64,000 bases of DNA, taken from positions 1,941,501 through 2,005,500 of the forward strand of contig NZ_FBYC01000004.1 in NCBI RefSeq assembly GCF_001517585.1, written 5' to 3'. The notes below the pieces were generated by a model. The model worked only from the letters and a program-made list of their open reading frames with translations, searched no databases and had not been told where the DNA came from. Within the stretch, counting starts at the first letter, position 1. Every line of letters starts with the position of its first letter. Shown here piece by piece: positions 1 through 7,254 of this stretch. Origin of the DNA: Roseibaca calidilacus (GTDB taxonomy: Bacteria; Pseudomonadota; Alphaproteobacteria; Rhodobacterales; Rhodobacteraceae). The position numbers and the translations under genes are program-made.

Positions 1-467
1 GCGCCATCCCCCACAGTCACACCGGGCAGGATGATCGCGCCGCCGCCGATCCACACATCCGCGCCAATGGTAACCGGGCGGCCCCATTCGGCCCCCGTGG
101 CGCGGGTTGCCGCATCGCGCGGGTGGTCGGCGGTCAGGATTTGCACATTCGGGCCAATCTGGCTGCGCGCGCCAATATGCACCGGGCAGACATCCAGCAC
201 GACAAGGTTGAAATTCGCAAAGCACCCCGGCCCGAAATGTATATTCACGCCGTAATCGACATGAAATGGCGGGCGGATCACCGCGCCGTTCCAAGTGCCC
301 AGCAGGGCTTGCATCAACTCGGCGCGCTGCGCATCGCCGTAGATGGTCTGGTTATAGTCGCGCATCAACCGCTGCGCGCGGGTGCGCAGCGCCACCAGTT
401 CCGGGCAACCCGGATCATAGGGCGCGCCCGACAGCATCTTGTCACGTTCGGACAAGACCACGTCCAT
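1..467 (-). CDS. Sugar (maltose/galactoside-type) O-acetyltransferase, 3' end cut by window edge
   Basis: The protein begins MDVVLSERDKMLSGAPYDPG and shows the N-terminal mac domain of maltose/galactoside acetyltransferases (about residues 5-55, with MRDYN and LLGTWNG). It then enters a left-handed beta-helix of hexapeptide repeats (VDYGVNIHFGPGC, FNLVVLDVCPVHIG, QIGPNVQILTADHP, VWIGGGAIILPGVTVG). The family transfers acetyl from acetyl-CoA to a sugar hydroxyl; the His of TADHP is the usual catalytic region. About 155 residues are visible out of roughly 180-190 expected, so the end lies beyond base 1. The start codon overlaps the preceding gene's stop in a TAATG arrangement, which suggests translational coupling. 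The substrate cannot be told from sequence. Confidence 0.85.
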   Translation of the reverse strand, partial: MDVVLSERDKMLSGAPYDPGCPELVALRTRAQRLMRDYNQTIYGDAQRAELMQALLGTWNGAVIRPPFHVDYGVNIHFGPGCFANFNLVVLDVCPVHIGARSQIGPNVQILTADHPRDAATRATGAEWGRPVTIGADVWIGGGAIILPGVTVGDG

Positions 468-817
468 TACATGAACCCCAGTTCCAGACGCGCTTCGTCC
501 GACATCATGTCCATGCCCCATTGCGGGTCGAAGGTCATTTCCACGTTCACCGATTGCACACCGGGTACGGCTTCCATCGCGTTTGCAACCCAGCCGGGCA
601 TTTCACCCGCCACGGGGCACCCCGGTGCTGTCAGCGTCATGATAACGTCCACCTCGCCCGCGTCCGAGATCGTGATCGTGTAGATCAGGCCCAGATCAAA
701 GATATTGACGGGGATCTCGGGGTCATAGACCGTTTTGCAGGCTTCGACCAATGGCTCATACAGCGGGTGGTCGGTGCTGGAGGGCTTTATCAGCAGATCG
801 CCTTCATCCTGTGGCAT
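467..817 (-). CDS. SufT/MIP18-family (DUF59) iron-sulfur cluster assembly protein
   Basis: The 116-residue protein has the MIP18/DUF59 signature: YDPEIPVNIFDLGLIY in the middle, then VDVIMTLTAPGCPVAG with the conserved Cys, and a C-terminal VNVEMTFDPQWGMDMM. Members help mature or transfer Fe-S clusters, and the Cys of TAPGCP is the usual functional residue. In alphaproteobacteria this paralogue often ends the suf operon; here it follows hslU by about 70 bp on the same strand and is coupled to the acetyltransferase. PaaD of the phenylacetate pathway belongs to the same superfamily, but no paa genes are visible, so the Fe-S assembly role is preferred. Confidence 0.8.
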   Translation of the reverse strand: MPQDEGDLLIKPSSTDHPLYEPLVEACKTVYDPEIPVNIFDLGLIYTITISDAGEVDVIMTLTAPGCPVAGEMPGWVANAMEAVPGVQSVNVEMTFDPQWGMDMMSDEARLELGFM

Positions 818-888
818 GGCGCGGCCCTTCCTTTGGCTAAACTATTTCCTGAGCGAATATATAGGAAAATCCCCTGACCCGTCCAGTG

Positions 889-2190
889 CTACAGCACATA
901 CCGGCTTAGGTCGGCGGAACGGGCCAGATCGCCGATGTTGCGCTCCACGAAAGCGGCATCCACCATCACCGTTTGCCCGGACCGGTCGGGCGCGTGGAAC
1001 GACAGCTCTTCGAACACGCGCTCCATGACCGTATAAAGCCGCCTTGCGCCGATATTCTCGACCGATTGGTTCACCTCGGCGGCAATGCGCGCAAGCGCGG
1101 CAATTCCATCTTCGGCAAAGCTGACCGCCACTTGCTCTGTCCCCATCAGCGCCGTGTATTGCCGTGTCAGGGCATTGTCGGTTTCGGTCAGGATGCGCAC
1201 GAAATCGGCTTCGGTCAGCGGGCGCAACTCCACCCGGATCGGCAGACGCCCCTGCAATTCTGGCAGCAGGTCCGACGGCTTGGCGACATGGAACGCGCCA
1301 GAGGCAATGAACAGGATATGGTCGGTCTTGACCGGCCCATGCTTGGTGCTGACGGTCGTGCCTTCAATCAACGGCAGCAGGTCGCGCTGCACACCCTCGC
1401 GGCTGACATCGGCCCCGCGCGCATCGGCCCGCGCACAGACCTTGTCAATTTCATCAAGAAAAACAATGCCGTTTTCCTGAACAGCCTCTAGTGCAGCGGC
1501 TTTCACCGCTTCGTCATCCAGCAGCTTGTCGGCCTCTTCCGCGATCAGCAGGTCATGGCTTTCCGACACTGTCACTTTCTTGCGGACGGTGCGCCCGCCC
1601 AATGCCTTGCCGAAGATTTCACCGATATTCATCATCTGTGGCGGCTGGCCGGGCATGTCGAACATGCCGCCCATCGGGTTGGATGTGTCGGCGAGTTCGA
1701 TCTCTATTTCCGTGTCATCCAATTCGCCTGCAAGCAGCTTGCGGCGGAACATTTCGCGCGTGGCCTCGCGGGCATCTTTCCCCGCAATCGCCGCGATCAC
1801 GCGGTCCTCTGCGGCCTTGTGGGCGCGCGCTTTCACCGCGTCGCGCATCTGCTCGCGGGTCTGGGCAATCGCTGCATCGACCAAATCGCGGATAATCTGT
1901 TCCACGTCGCGGCCCACATAGCCCACTTCGGTGAATTTCGTCGCCTCGACCTTGATGAACGGCGCCCGCGCCAGCTTCGCCAAACGGCGGCTGATCTCTG
2001 TCTTGCCCACCCCGGTCGGCCCGATCATCAGGATGTTCTTGGGATAGACTTCATCGCGCAACTCCGCCGACAACTGCTTGCGCCGCCAACGGCTGCGCAA
2101 CGCCACCGCCACCGCGCGCTTAGCCTCGGCTTGTCCGATGATGAAGCGGTCCAGTTCAGACACGATTTCGCGCGGGGTTAGGTCGGTCAT
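889..2190 (-). CDS. hslU: ATP-dependent protease ATPase subunit HslU
   Basis: This AAA+ unfoldase forms the ATPase ring of the HslUV protease. The start [20 protein letters not shown] is canonical. Walker A GPTGVGKT is at residues 57-64, Walker [10 protein letters not shown] near 245, the I-domain lies between them, and sensor motifs ([23 protein letters not shown]) follow. The C-terminal DLSRYVL is the tail that docks into HslV. The 433-residue length is normal. It is separated from hslV by about 725 bp that hold a brnTA pair on the other strand, so it cannot be in the usual tight hslVU coupling and probably needs its own promoter or a long read-through transcript. Confidence 0.97.
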   Translation of the reverse strand: MTDLTPREIVSELDRFIIGQAEAKRAVAVALRSRWRRKQLSAELRDEVYPKNILMIGPTGVGKTEISRRLAKLARAPFIKVEATKFTEVGYVGRDVEQIIRDLVDAAIAQTREQMRDAVKARAHKAAEDRVIAAIAGKDAREATREMFRRKLLAGELDDTEIEIELADTSNPMGGMFDMPGQPPQMMNIGEIFGKALGGRTVRKKVTVSESHDLLIAEEADKLLDDEAVKAAALEAVQENGIVFLDEIDKVCARADARGADVSREGVQRDLLPLIEGTTVSTKHGPVKTDHILFIASGAFHVAKPSDLLPELQGRLPIRVELRPLTEADFVRILTETDNALTRQYTALMGTEQVAVSFAEDGIAALARIAAEVNQSVENIGARRLYTVMERVFEELSFHAPDRSGQTVMVDAAFVERNIGDLARSADLSRYVL

Positions 2191-2249
2191 GGGGCGTCCA
2201 TTCTGGTGTTCCTGCTCAGATAGAGGCTTGAGCGGCGAAATTGAAGGGG

Positions 2250-2278
2250 TTGCGGAATGTGTAGGCGATGTGTATATA
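2250..2278 (+). promoter_or_regulatory. Putative sigma-70-like promoter for brnTA
   Basis: TTGCGG and TATATA are separated by 17 bp in a locally AT-rich stretch about 110 bp before brnT. Spacing is ideal, the -10 is fair and the -35 is weak. It sits in the only gap from which brnTA could be driven. Confidence 0.35.
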
Positions 2279-2357
2279 CTTTTGGTGTGACCCGTATAAA
2301 CGCATATTGGACACAGGGAACAGGATATCAGGAAATGGGGTCGATATGAATAAACCC

Positions 2358-2371
2358 GGCCTGCAAAGGCC
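2358..2371 (+). promoter_or_regulatory. Small inverted repeat in the brnT leader
   Basis: GGCCT and AGGCC flank a GCAA loop, 17 bp before the brnT start. It could be an operator (brnTA operons are autoregulated by BrnA or the BrnTA complex) or a short RNA hairpin. The assignment is inference from position only. Confidence 0.35.
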
Positions 2372-2388
2372 GCCCCAAAGGCTCAAAT

Positions 2389-2694
2389 ATGCAAGATATC
2401 TACTTCACTTGGGACGAAATCAAACGTCTCAAGACCATCGAAAAGCACAGCATCGACTTTCTTGACGTCATCACCATCTTCGACAGCCCGCACCTGATTA
2501 TCCCTGCCCGAAGCGATACCGAAGACCGCTTCGCCGCAATCGCGGATTGGAACGGGATCATGGTTGCGGTGTTCTTCACGATCCGCGGAGAGTCGATCCG
2601 CATCATCACCGCCCGGAGGGCACGGAAACATGAGCGAGACCTCTATCAAAACCTACACGCTGGACGAGATTCGCCAGATGAAAGGCCGCACTGA
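2389..2694 (+). CDS. brnT: BrnT-family ribonuclease toxin
   Basis: The 101-residue protein begins MQDIYFTWDEIKRLKTIEKH and contains the BrnT pattern: FxWDxxK-like start, KHSIDFLDVITIFDSP, then [42 protein letters not shown]. BrnT is a RelE-fold ribonuclease whose activity is neutralised by BrnA. AAGG lies 7 bp before the ATG. The 3' end overlaps brnA by 65 bp; the C-terminal tail after [11 protein letters not shown] is therefore coded within the antitoxin start. The module is on the + strand between hslU and hslV (both minus), which marks it as an insertion into a normally contiguous operon. Confidence 0.88.
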   Translation: MQDIYFTWDEIKRLKTIEKHSIDFLDVITIFDSPHLIIPARSDTEDRFAAIADWNGIMVAVFFTIRGESIRIITARRARKHERDLYQNLHAGRDSPDERPH

Positions 2695-2926
2695 TTGGGA
2701 CGCGCTTCGGCGCGCGGAAGAGCTTGGGCTGGAACCCGAGCGCGACGAGGACGAATTCGAAGTCGACTGGACCCGCGCCAAGCTGGTCACGCCGGAGTCG
2801 AAAAAGGCCATCTCGCTGCGCGTCGACCCCGACGTGCTAGAGTTCTTCAAATCTCAGGGCGCAGGCTACCAAACCCGCATGAACGCCGTTCTACGCGCAT
2901 GGATGGAAGCGCAGATCAAGCGGTGA
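2630..2926 (+). CDS. brnA: BrnA-family antitoxin
   Basis: The start [20 protein letters not shown] was chosen because it has a purine-rich GGAGG/GGCACGG region upstream and gives the normal antitoxin N terminus; an in-frame ATG 66 bp upstream lies inside brnT and would add unrelated residues. The 98-residue protein has an acidic toxin-binding part ([17 protein letters not shown]) and a C-terminal ribbon-helix-helix-type DNA-binding part ([33 protein letters not shown]). It should bind and neutralise BrnT and repress the operon. Its last 11 bp overlap the end of hslV tail to tail. Confidence 0.88.
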   Translation: MSETSIKTYTLDEIRQMKGRTDWDALRRAEELGLEPERDEDEFEVDWTRAKLVTPESKKAISLRVDPDVLEFFKSQGAGYQTRMNAVLRAWMEAQIKR

Positions 2927-3467
2927 TCTTCTCCACCGTCAGGTTGCCATTCGTATACACACAAATATCCGCTGCAATCGCCATGGCCTGCCGCGCGATA
3001 TCTTCGGCGCGCATCTCGGTCACCATCAGCCCCCGCGCGGCGGCCAATGCGTAATTCCCGCCAGAGCCAATAGCGGCAATGTCATGCTCGGGTTCCAGCA
3101 CGTCGCCCGCACCGGTAATCACGAACAGATCGCGCCCATCGGTCACGATCAGCATGGCTTCCAGCTTTTGCAGGTATTTATCGGTGCGCCAGTCCTTGGC
3201 CAATTCCACCGAAGCGCGCGCCAACTGCCCCGGTGTGGCTTCCAGCTTGGCCTCCAACCGCTCCAGCAGGGTAAAGGCATCGGCGGTGGACCCGGCAAAA
3301 CCTGCGACCACCTCATAGCCACCGGGCGATAGGCGGCGCACCTTGCGCGCGCTGCCCTTGATGACGGTTTGGCCAAGTGACACTTGCCCATCACCCGCCA
3401 CGACAACCTCGCCGCCTCGGCGGACCGCCACAATCGTCGTGCCATGCCAGCCGGGAAACTCGGTCAT
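2916..3467 (-). CDS. hslV: ATP-dependent protease subunit HslV
   Basis: This is the threonine peptidase of HslUV (proteasome beta-like fold). The start [20 protein letters not shown] fits the alphaproteobacterial form, in which a short propeptide precedes the catalytic Thr in HGTTIVAV. The motifs [48 protein letters not shown] and the C-terminal [12 protein letters not shown] are all present. The 183-residue length is normal. A longer open frame upstream exists but runs through a large hairpin and into trxA, so it was rejected. The gene ends 11 bp inside brnA, which is convergent with it. Confidence 0.95.
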   Translation of the reverse strand: MTEFPGWHGTTIVAVRRGGEVVVAGDGQVSLGQTVIKGSARKVRRLSPGGYEVVAGFAGSTADAFTLLERLEAKLEATPGQLARASVELAKDWRTDKYLQKLEAMLIVTDGRDLFVITGAGDVLEPEHDIAAIGSGGNYALAAARGLMVTEMRAEDIARQAMAIAADICVYTNGNLTVEKITA

Positions 3468-3496
3468 CGCGCCCTCTTCATCTTGCCGGAAATGCT

Positions 3497-3540
3497 CCTG
3501 CCGGTGGCATCCGGGCACATGGCCCGATGCCACCGGCAGG
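3497..3540 (-). terminator. Strong hairpin between trxA and hslV
   Basis: Left arm 3497-3516 and right arm 3522-3540 pair over 19 bp with one bulged C and an ACATG loop, ending 29 bp before the hslV start. There is no clear U-tract, so it may act as an RNA processing or attenuation structure rather than a classic terminator. A second, smaller GGCC-TTTT-GGCC element lies at about 3546-3560. Confidence 0.6.
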
Positions 3541-3570
3541 TCAGGAAGGCCCAAAAGGCCCTCTACACGC

Positions 3571-3891
3571 TTACAACGCGCCGTCGATCCAAGATTGCAG
3601 CGCCGATTTCGGGGCCGCACCCACTTTGTTCGACACGGGCTGACCGTCCTTGAACAGGAACAGCGCCGGAATGCCGCGGATGCCCATGGACGCGGCGGTG
3701 TTCGGGTTTTCGTCCACATTCACCTTGGCGATCTTGATCTTGTCGCCATATTCATTCGACAGCTCTTCCAGAGCAGGGCCGATCTGCTTGCACGGGCCGC
3801 ACCATTCTGCCCAGAAATCGACCACGACGGGAATGTCGGACTGGCGCACTTCGGCATCGAATGTGGCGTCTGTAACGGCTACTGTGGGCAT
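3571..3891 (-). CDS. trxA: Thioredoxin
   Basis: The 106-residue protein begins [15 protein letters not shown] and has the thioredoxin active site WCGPC at residues 30-34 within [15 protein letters not shown]. It also has the cis-Pro loop [13 protein letters not shown] and the K-V-N-V-D-E-NP strand. It reduces protein disulfides in the cytoplasm. An ATG 12 bp upstream is possible, but the bases between form a GGAGGGG ribosome-binding site for the chosen ATG. It follows addA on the same strand with 57 bp between, an arrangement common in alphaproteobacteria. Confidence 0.95.
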   Translation of the reverse strand: MPTVAVTDATFDAEVRQSDIPVVVDFWAEWCGPCKQIGPALEELSNEYGDKIKIAKVNVDENPNTAASMGIRGIPALFLFKDGQPVSNKVGAAPKSALQSWIDGAL

Positions 3892-3948
3892 TGGCCCCTC
3901 CATGTCTTTGCTACGTTGTTATCGAAGTATGACGCGGCGCGCGCAGTT

Positions 3949-6900
3949 TCAAGCACCCGCGCGTGCAAGGGCCGCGCGCAGCATGTCGTCGGGCAAGGGC
4001 ATCAGCCGCGCCGTTGCGGTCCAAAGCAGCGCCATCTCGACCCTTCGACCGGGGAAAACCTGTTCCAGCGCCACCAGATAGGCCCCCATCTGGCGCAGCA
4101 AGCCTTCGGGCACCGCGCCTGCATCCTGCGGCACAACGCGATTTGTCTTGTAATCGACGGCCAGAACATGGGCATCCTGCACCACCAGCCGGTCGATCAC
4201 GCCAAACAGCGCGCGGTCACCAAGCTGGCCTGCCATTTCCACCTCTGCCAGCGTGCCGGGGGCGAAGATCGGCGCCAGCCCGGGGGCATCAAGCACCGCG
4301 GCGGCTTCAGGCAGCAAGCGCGCGGCGTCGGCGGGGTTGTCCAGCAGCGCCGCGGCGCGCGCGCCCCACGTCTCACGCGGCCAAAGCGGCAGATGTTCCA
4401 GCAGCAGGTGCAAGCCGGTGCCAAGGCGCAACGCCGTCTCTTCATCAAGGCCCGCTTCGCCGGGCAGGGCCTTGGCCCCGCCCAAGGCCGACGGGTTGAT
4501 GGGCATGGCCCGCTCAATCGGTTTTGGTGCGGGGTGCCACAGCGCATCGGGCACCGAAACCGGCGCAGCGCCGTCAGAACGGATGCCATCGCCTTGTTCG
4601 GGCCAGATCCCATGCGCATGGCGCAACCCCGCCCCCGTTGGCGTGGCCAGCCATTCTGTTCCCGCCAGACGCAGCCCTTCCGCCACACGGTTATACCAAT
4701 TGTCGGGCTTTTTCATATCGCCCGCCCCGGCCACGATCAGCCAGCTTTCCGCGCGCGTCATCGCCACATATAACAGCCGGGCGTCTTCCGCGTCGCGCTG
4801 CGCAGAGCGATCGTCCAACGCGGCTTGAACGGGTGCTGGGTTCAACCCGGCATTCGCCTTCCACACGGCACGCTCGGCAACCGCGACAACCTGTGTCGTA
4901 TCGTTGGATCTGAGATCCGCCGTATCCGGCAAGATCACGATGGGCGATTCCAGCCCTTTCGCGCCGTGCACGGTCATCACCCGCAGCATCGGGCTGGCGC
5001 TGTCCAATTCGCGTTTCAGTTCAACTTCGTCGCGCTCCAGCCACGACAGGAACCCGGTAAGCGACGGGATTTCCGCCTGCTCATAGCTCAGCGCTTGTGC
5101 AAGGAATGCGTCGATCCCGTCCTCGGCCTCTGATCCCAGACGGGCGATCAGGCGGCGGCGGCCGTCATGGCGCGACAGCATCCGCTCGACAAGGTCGTAG
5201 GGGCGCAGGAAATCCGTTTGCGCCCGCAGGTCGCGCAACATGGCCAGCGTGGGGCTGTCGGTATCGGCGCGCAGCCGCGACCACAGGTATTCGCCCGTGC
5301 CACGGCCCTGAGCCAGCCGATACAGCGCATCCTCGGACCAGCCGAACAGCGGCGAGCGTAGGCAAGCCGCCAGCGACAGGTCATCTTCTGGCGTGGCCAA
5401 AAAGGCTAGAAGTGCTGTCAGGTCGCGCACGGCCATCTCACCGCCCAGCCGCAAACGGTCCGCCCCGGCAATGGCCAACCCCTGCGCTTTGCAGGCAGAG
5501 ATGATCTCGTGAAAGAGCGGGCCGCGCTTGCGCACAAGGATCAGCACATCGCCTTCAGTCATCACGCGCGCGCTCTTCTTGTGCGGCACTAGCGTGCGCG
5601 CGTCGATCATGCGGCGCAATTCAGCGGCAATCGCGCGGGCCAGCTTGCGCGAATGGTGCTCGTTCGAAAGCTGATCGACAGGGTCATACCATGCATGATC
5701 GTTTTCGGCCTTTTCCGGCAAGATCGGAGGCCACAGGTCCACCCGGCCCGGCAGGCTGTCGAAGAACGCGATATGCGTGGGCACACCGCCAAGACCCGCG
5801 TCATGCGGGGGCTGAAAGGTCATATCTACCGCGCGCAACACCCCGGCAGAGGAGCGGAAAGAATGTTCCAGCGCCGCATCTTCCAGCCGCAGCCCGACCG
5901 CTTCAAGCTTGTCCTTGAACATGGCGTGCATGTCATCGAACACCCGCAGATCAGCGCCCTGAAAGGAATAGATGGATTGCTTCTTGTCGCCCACCACGAA
6001 CAGGCTGCGCGCGACATCGCGCGCGCCAAGCCCGGCGGTAAATTCCTGCGTCAGCAATTCGATGACCCGCCATTGCGAGGGGCTGGTGTCTTGCGCTTCA
6101 TCAACCAAGATATGATCGACCCCGCCATCCAGCTTGAACAGCACCCATTGCGCCACCAACGGATCGGTCAGAAGCTGGCCGGTGCGCAGGATCAGGTCGT
6201 CGAAATCCAGCCATGCGCGGGCGTCTTTCTGCGCGCGATAGGTCGCAAGAAAGGGCTGGGCAAAGGCGTGCAGCACCTGCGCCCGGTGCAAAGCAGCAAG
6301 GCCAAGCCGCAAGGGGCGCGCACCCTCAACCCGGGCCATAAACTGGTTAAACGGGTCAATCAGCGCGCCCATGGCAATGCGCGTGTCCTTGTTGGGAAAG
6401 CTGTCGATCTTGGCCGTGTTGATCTTCTGGCCGCTTGCATACAGGAACACCGCTTCCAAGGCGGGCAAAACCCCCGTATCTGGCCGATCAAACGGCAGGC
6501 CACGCAGCTTGTTTGCGGCTTGAACATCTTTCGGGCCGCCCGCGTCCAGAAACCGCAGGACCTGCGCCATCAAACCTGCCTCGCTGCCCAGAAACACCTC
6601 TGCCAGCAGGCGCGCTTCGGTCATCCCCTCGGGCAGGCCGCAGGTCTGCTCTGTCGGGGCCGGGGCGTCGAACAAGGCGGCATTGGCGCAGATTTCGGCC
6701 AGCAGGGTTTCGATCTCTGCCCCGGTAAAGACCTGCGCCAGCCGCGCCACGACATCCGTGCGCTCGGACAGTTCTTCCAACACATCCGCGCGCAGGGCCC
6801 GCGCGGCGCGGGCATCCATCTCGGTAAAGGCGGGGGACAGATGCGCCTCTAGCGGAAAACGGCGCAGCAGCGACGCGCAAAACGAATGGATGGTCTGAAT

Positions 6901-7254
6901 CTTCAAACCACCCGGGGCTTCGATCGCGCGGGCAAACAAGCGCCGCGCGTTTGCCAGTTGCTCGGCCGTGCCGCCAGCTTCGCCAATCTTGCCAAGCTCG
7001 TCGCGCAGCCCGTCATCCGGCAACATGGCCCATTTGCCCAGCAAATCGAACAGCCGGTTCTGCATCTCGCTTGCGGCGGCCTTGGTATAGGTCAGGCAAA
7101 GGATATGTTGCGGGGCAACGCCGTTCAGCAACAGCCGCGCCACACGGTCCGTCAGCACCTTGGTCTTGCCCGACCCGGCATTGGCCGACAACCAAGTCGA
7201 GGAGAATGGTTCCGACGCCCGGTTTTGCGCCAGCGTTGCCGCATCAACCATCAT
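3949..7254 (-). CDS. addA: Double-strand break repair helicase AddA
   Basis: This UvrD-like helicase-nuclease works with AddB in recombinational repair (functional counterpart of RecBCD). It has 1101 residues. Walker A ANAGSGKT falls at about residues 24-31; motif II VDHILVDEAQDTSPSQW, motif III VVGDKKQSIYSFQGAD, and motifs V/VI (VMTVHGAKGLESPIVILPDT, RLLYVAMTRAESWLIV) follow. The C-terminal RecB-type nuclease carries VLAVDYKTNR. It overlaps the end of addB by 11 bp, so the two subunits are translationally linked. Confidence 0.95.
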   Translation of the reverse strand: MMVDAATLAQNRASEPFSSTWLSANAGSGKTKVLTDRVARLLLNGVAPQHILCLTYTKAAASEMQNRLFDLLGKWAMLPDDGLRDELGKIGEAGGTAEQLANARRLFARAIEAPGGLKIQTIHSFCASLLRRFPLEAHLSPAFTEMDARAARALRADVLEELSERTDVVARLAQVFTGAEIETLLAEICANAALFDAPAPTEQTCGLPEGMTEARLLAEVFLGSEAGLMAQVLRFLDAGGPKDVQAANKLRGLPFDRPDTGVLPALEAVFLYASGQKINTAKIDSFPNKDTRIAMGALIDPFNQFMARVEGARPLRLGLAALHRAQVLHAFAQPFLATYRAQKDARAWLDFDDLILRTGQLLTDPLVAQWVLFKLDGGVDHILVDEAQDTSPSQWRVIELLTQEFTAGLGARDVARSLFVVGDKKQSIYSFQGADLRVFDDMHAMFKDKLEAVGLRLEDAALEHSFRSSAGVLRAVDMTFQPPHDAGLGGVPTHIAFFDSLPGRVDLWPPILPEKAENDHAWYDPVDQLSNEHHSRKLARAIAAELRRMIDARTLVPHKKSARVMTEGDVLILVRKRGPLFHEIISACKAQGLAIAGADRLRLGGEMAVRDLTALLAFLATPEDDLSLAACLRSPLFGWSEDALYRLAQGRGTGEYLWSRLRADTDSPTLAMLRDLRAQTDFLRPYDLVERMLSRHDGRRRLIARLGSEAEDGIDAFLAQALSYEQAEIPSLTGFLSWLERDEVELKRELDSASPMLRVMTVHGAKGLESPIVILPDTADLRSNDTTQVVAVAERAVWKANAGLNPAPVQAALDDRSAQRDAEDARLLYVAMTRAESWLIVAGAGDMKKPDNWYNRVAEGLRLAGTEWLATPTGAGLRHAHGIWPEQGDGIRSDGAAPVSVPDALWHPAPKPIERAMPINPSALGGAKALPGEAGLDEETALRLGTGLHLLLEHLPLWPRETWGARAAALLDNPADAARLLPEAAAVLDAPGLAPIFAPGTLAEVEMAGQLGDRALFGVIDRLVVQDAHVLAVDYKTNRVVPQDAGAVPEGLLRQMGAYLVALEQVFPGRRVEMALLWTATARLMPLPDDMLRAALARAGA

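Noticed and set aside
3343-4773. 476-codon + strand frame across hslV, trxA and addA
   Set aside because: It crosses three well-supported genes on the other strand and the trxA-hslV hairpin.
5653-6852. 399-codon open frame antisense to addA
   Set aside because: It mirrors the addA coding frame, has no recognisable motif, and carries the usual His/Arg-rich shadow composition.
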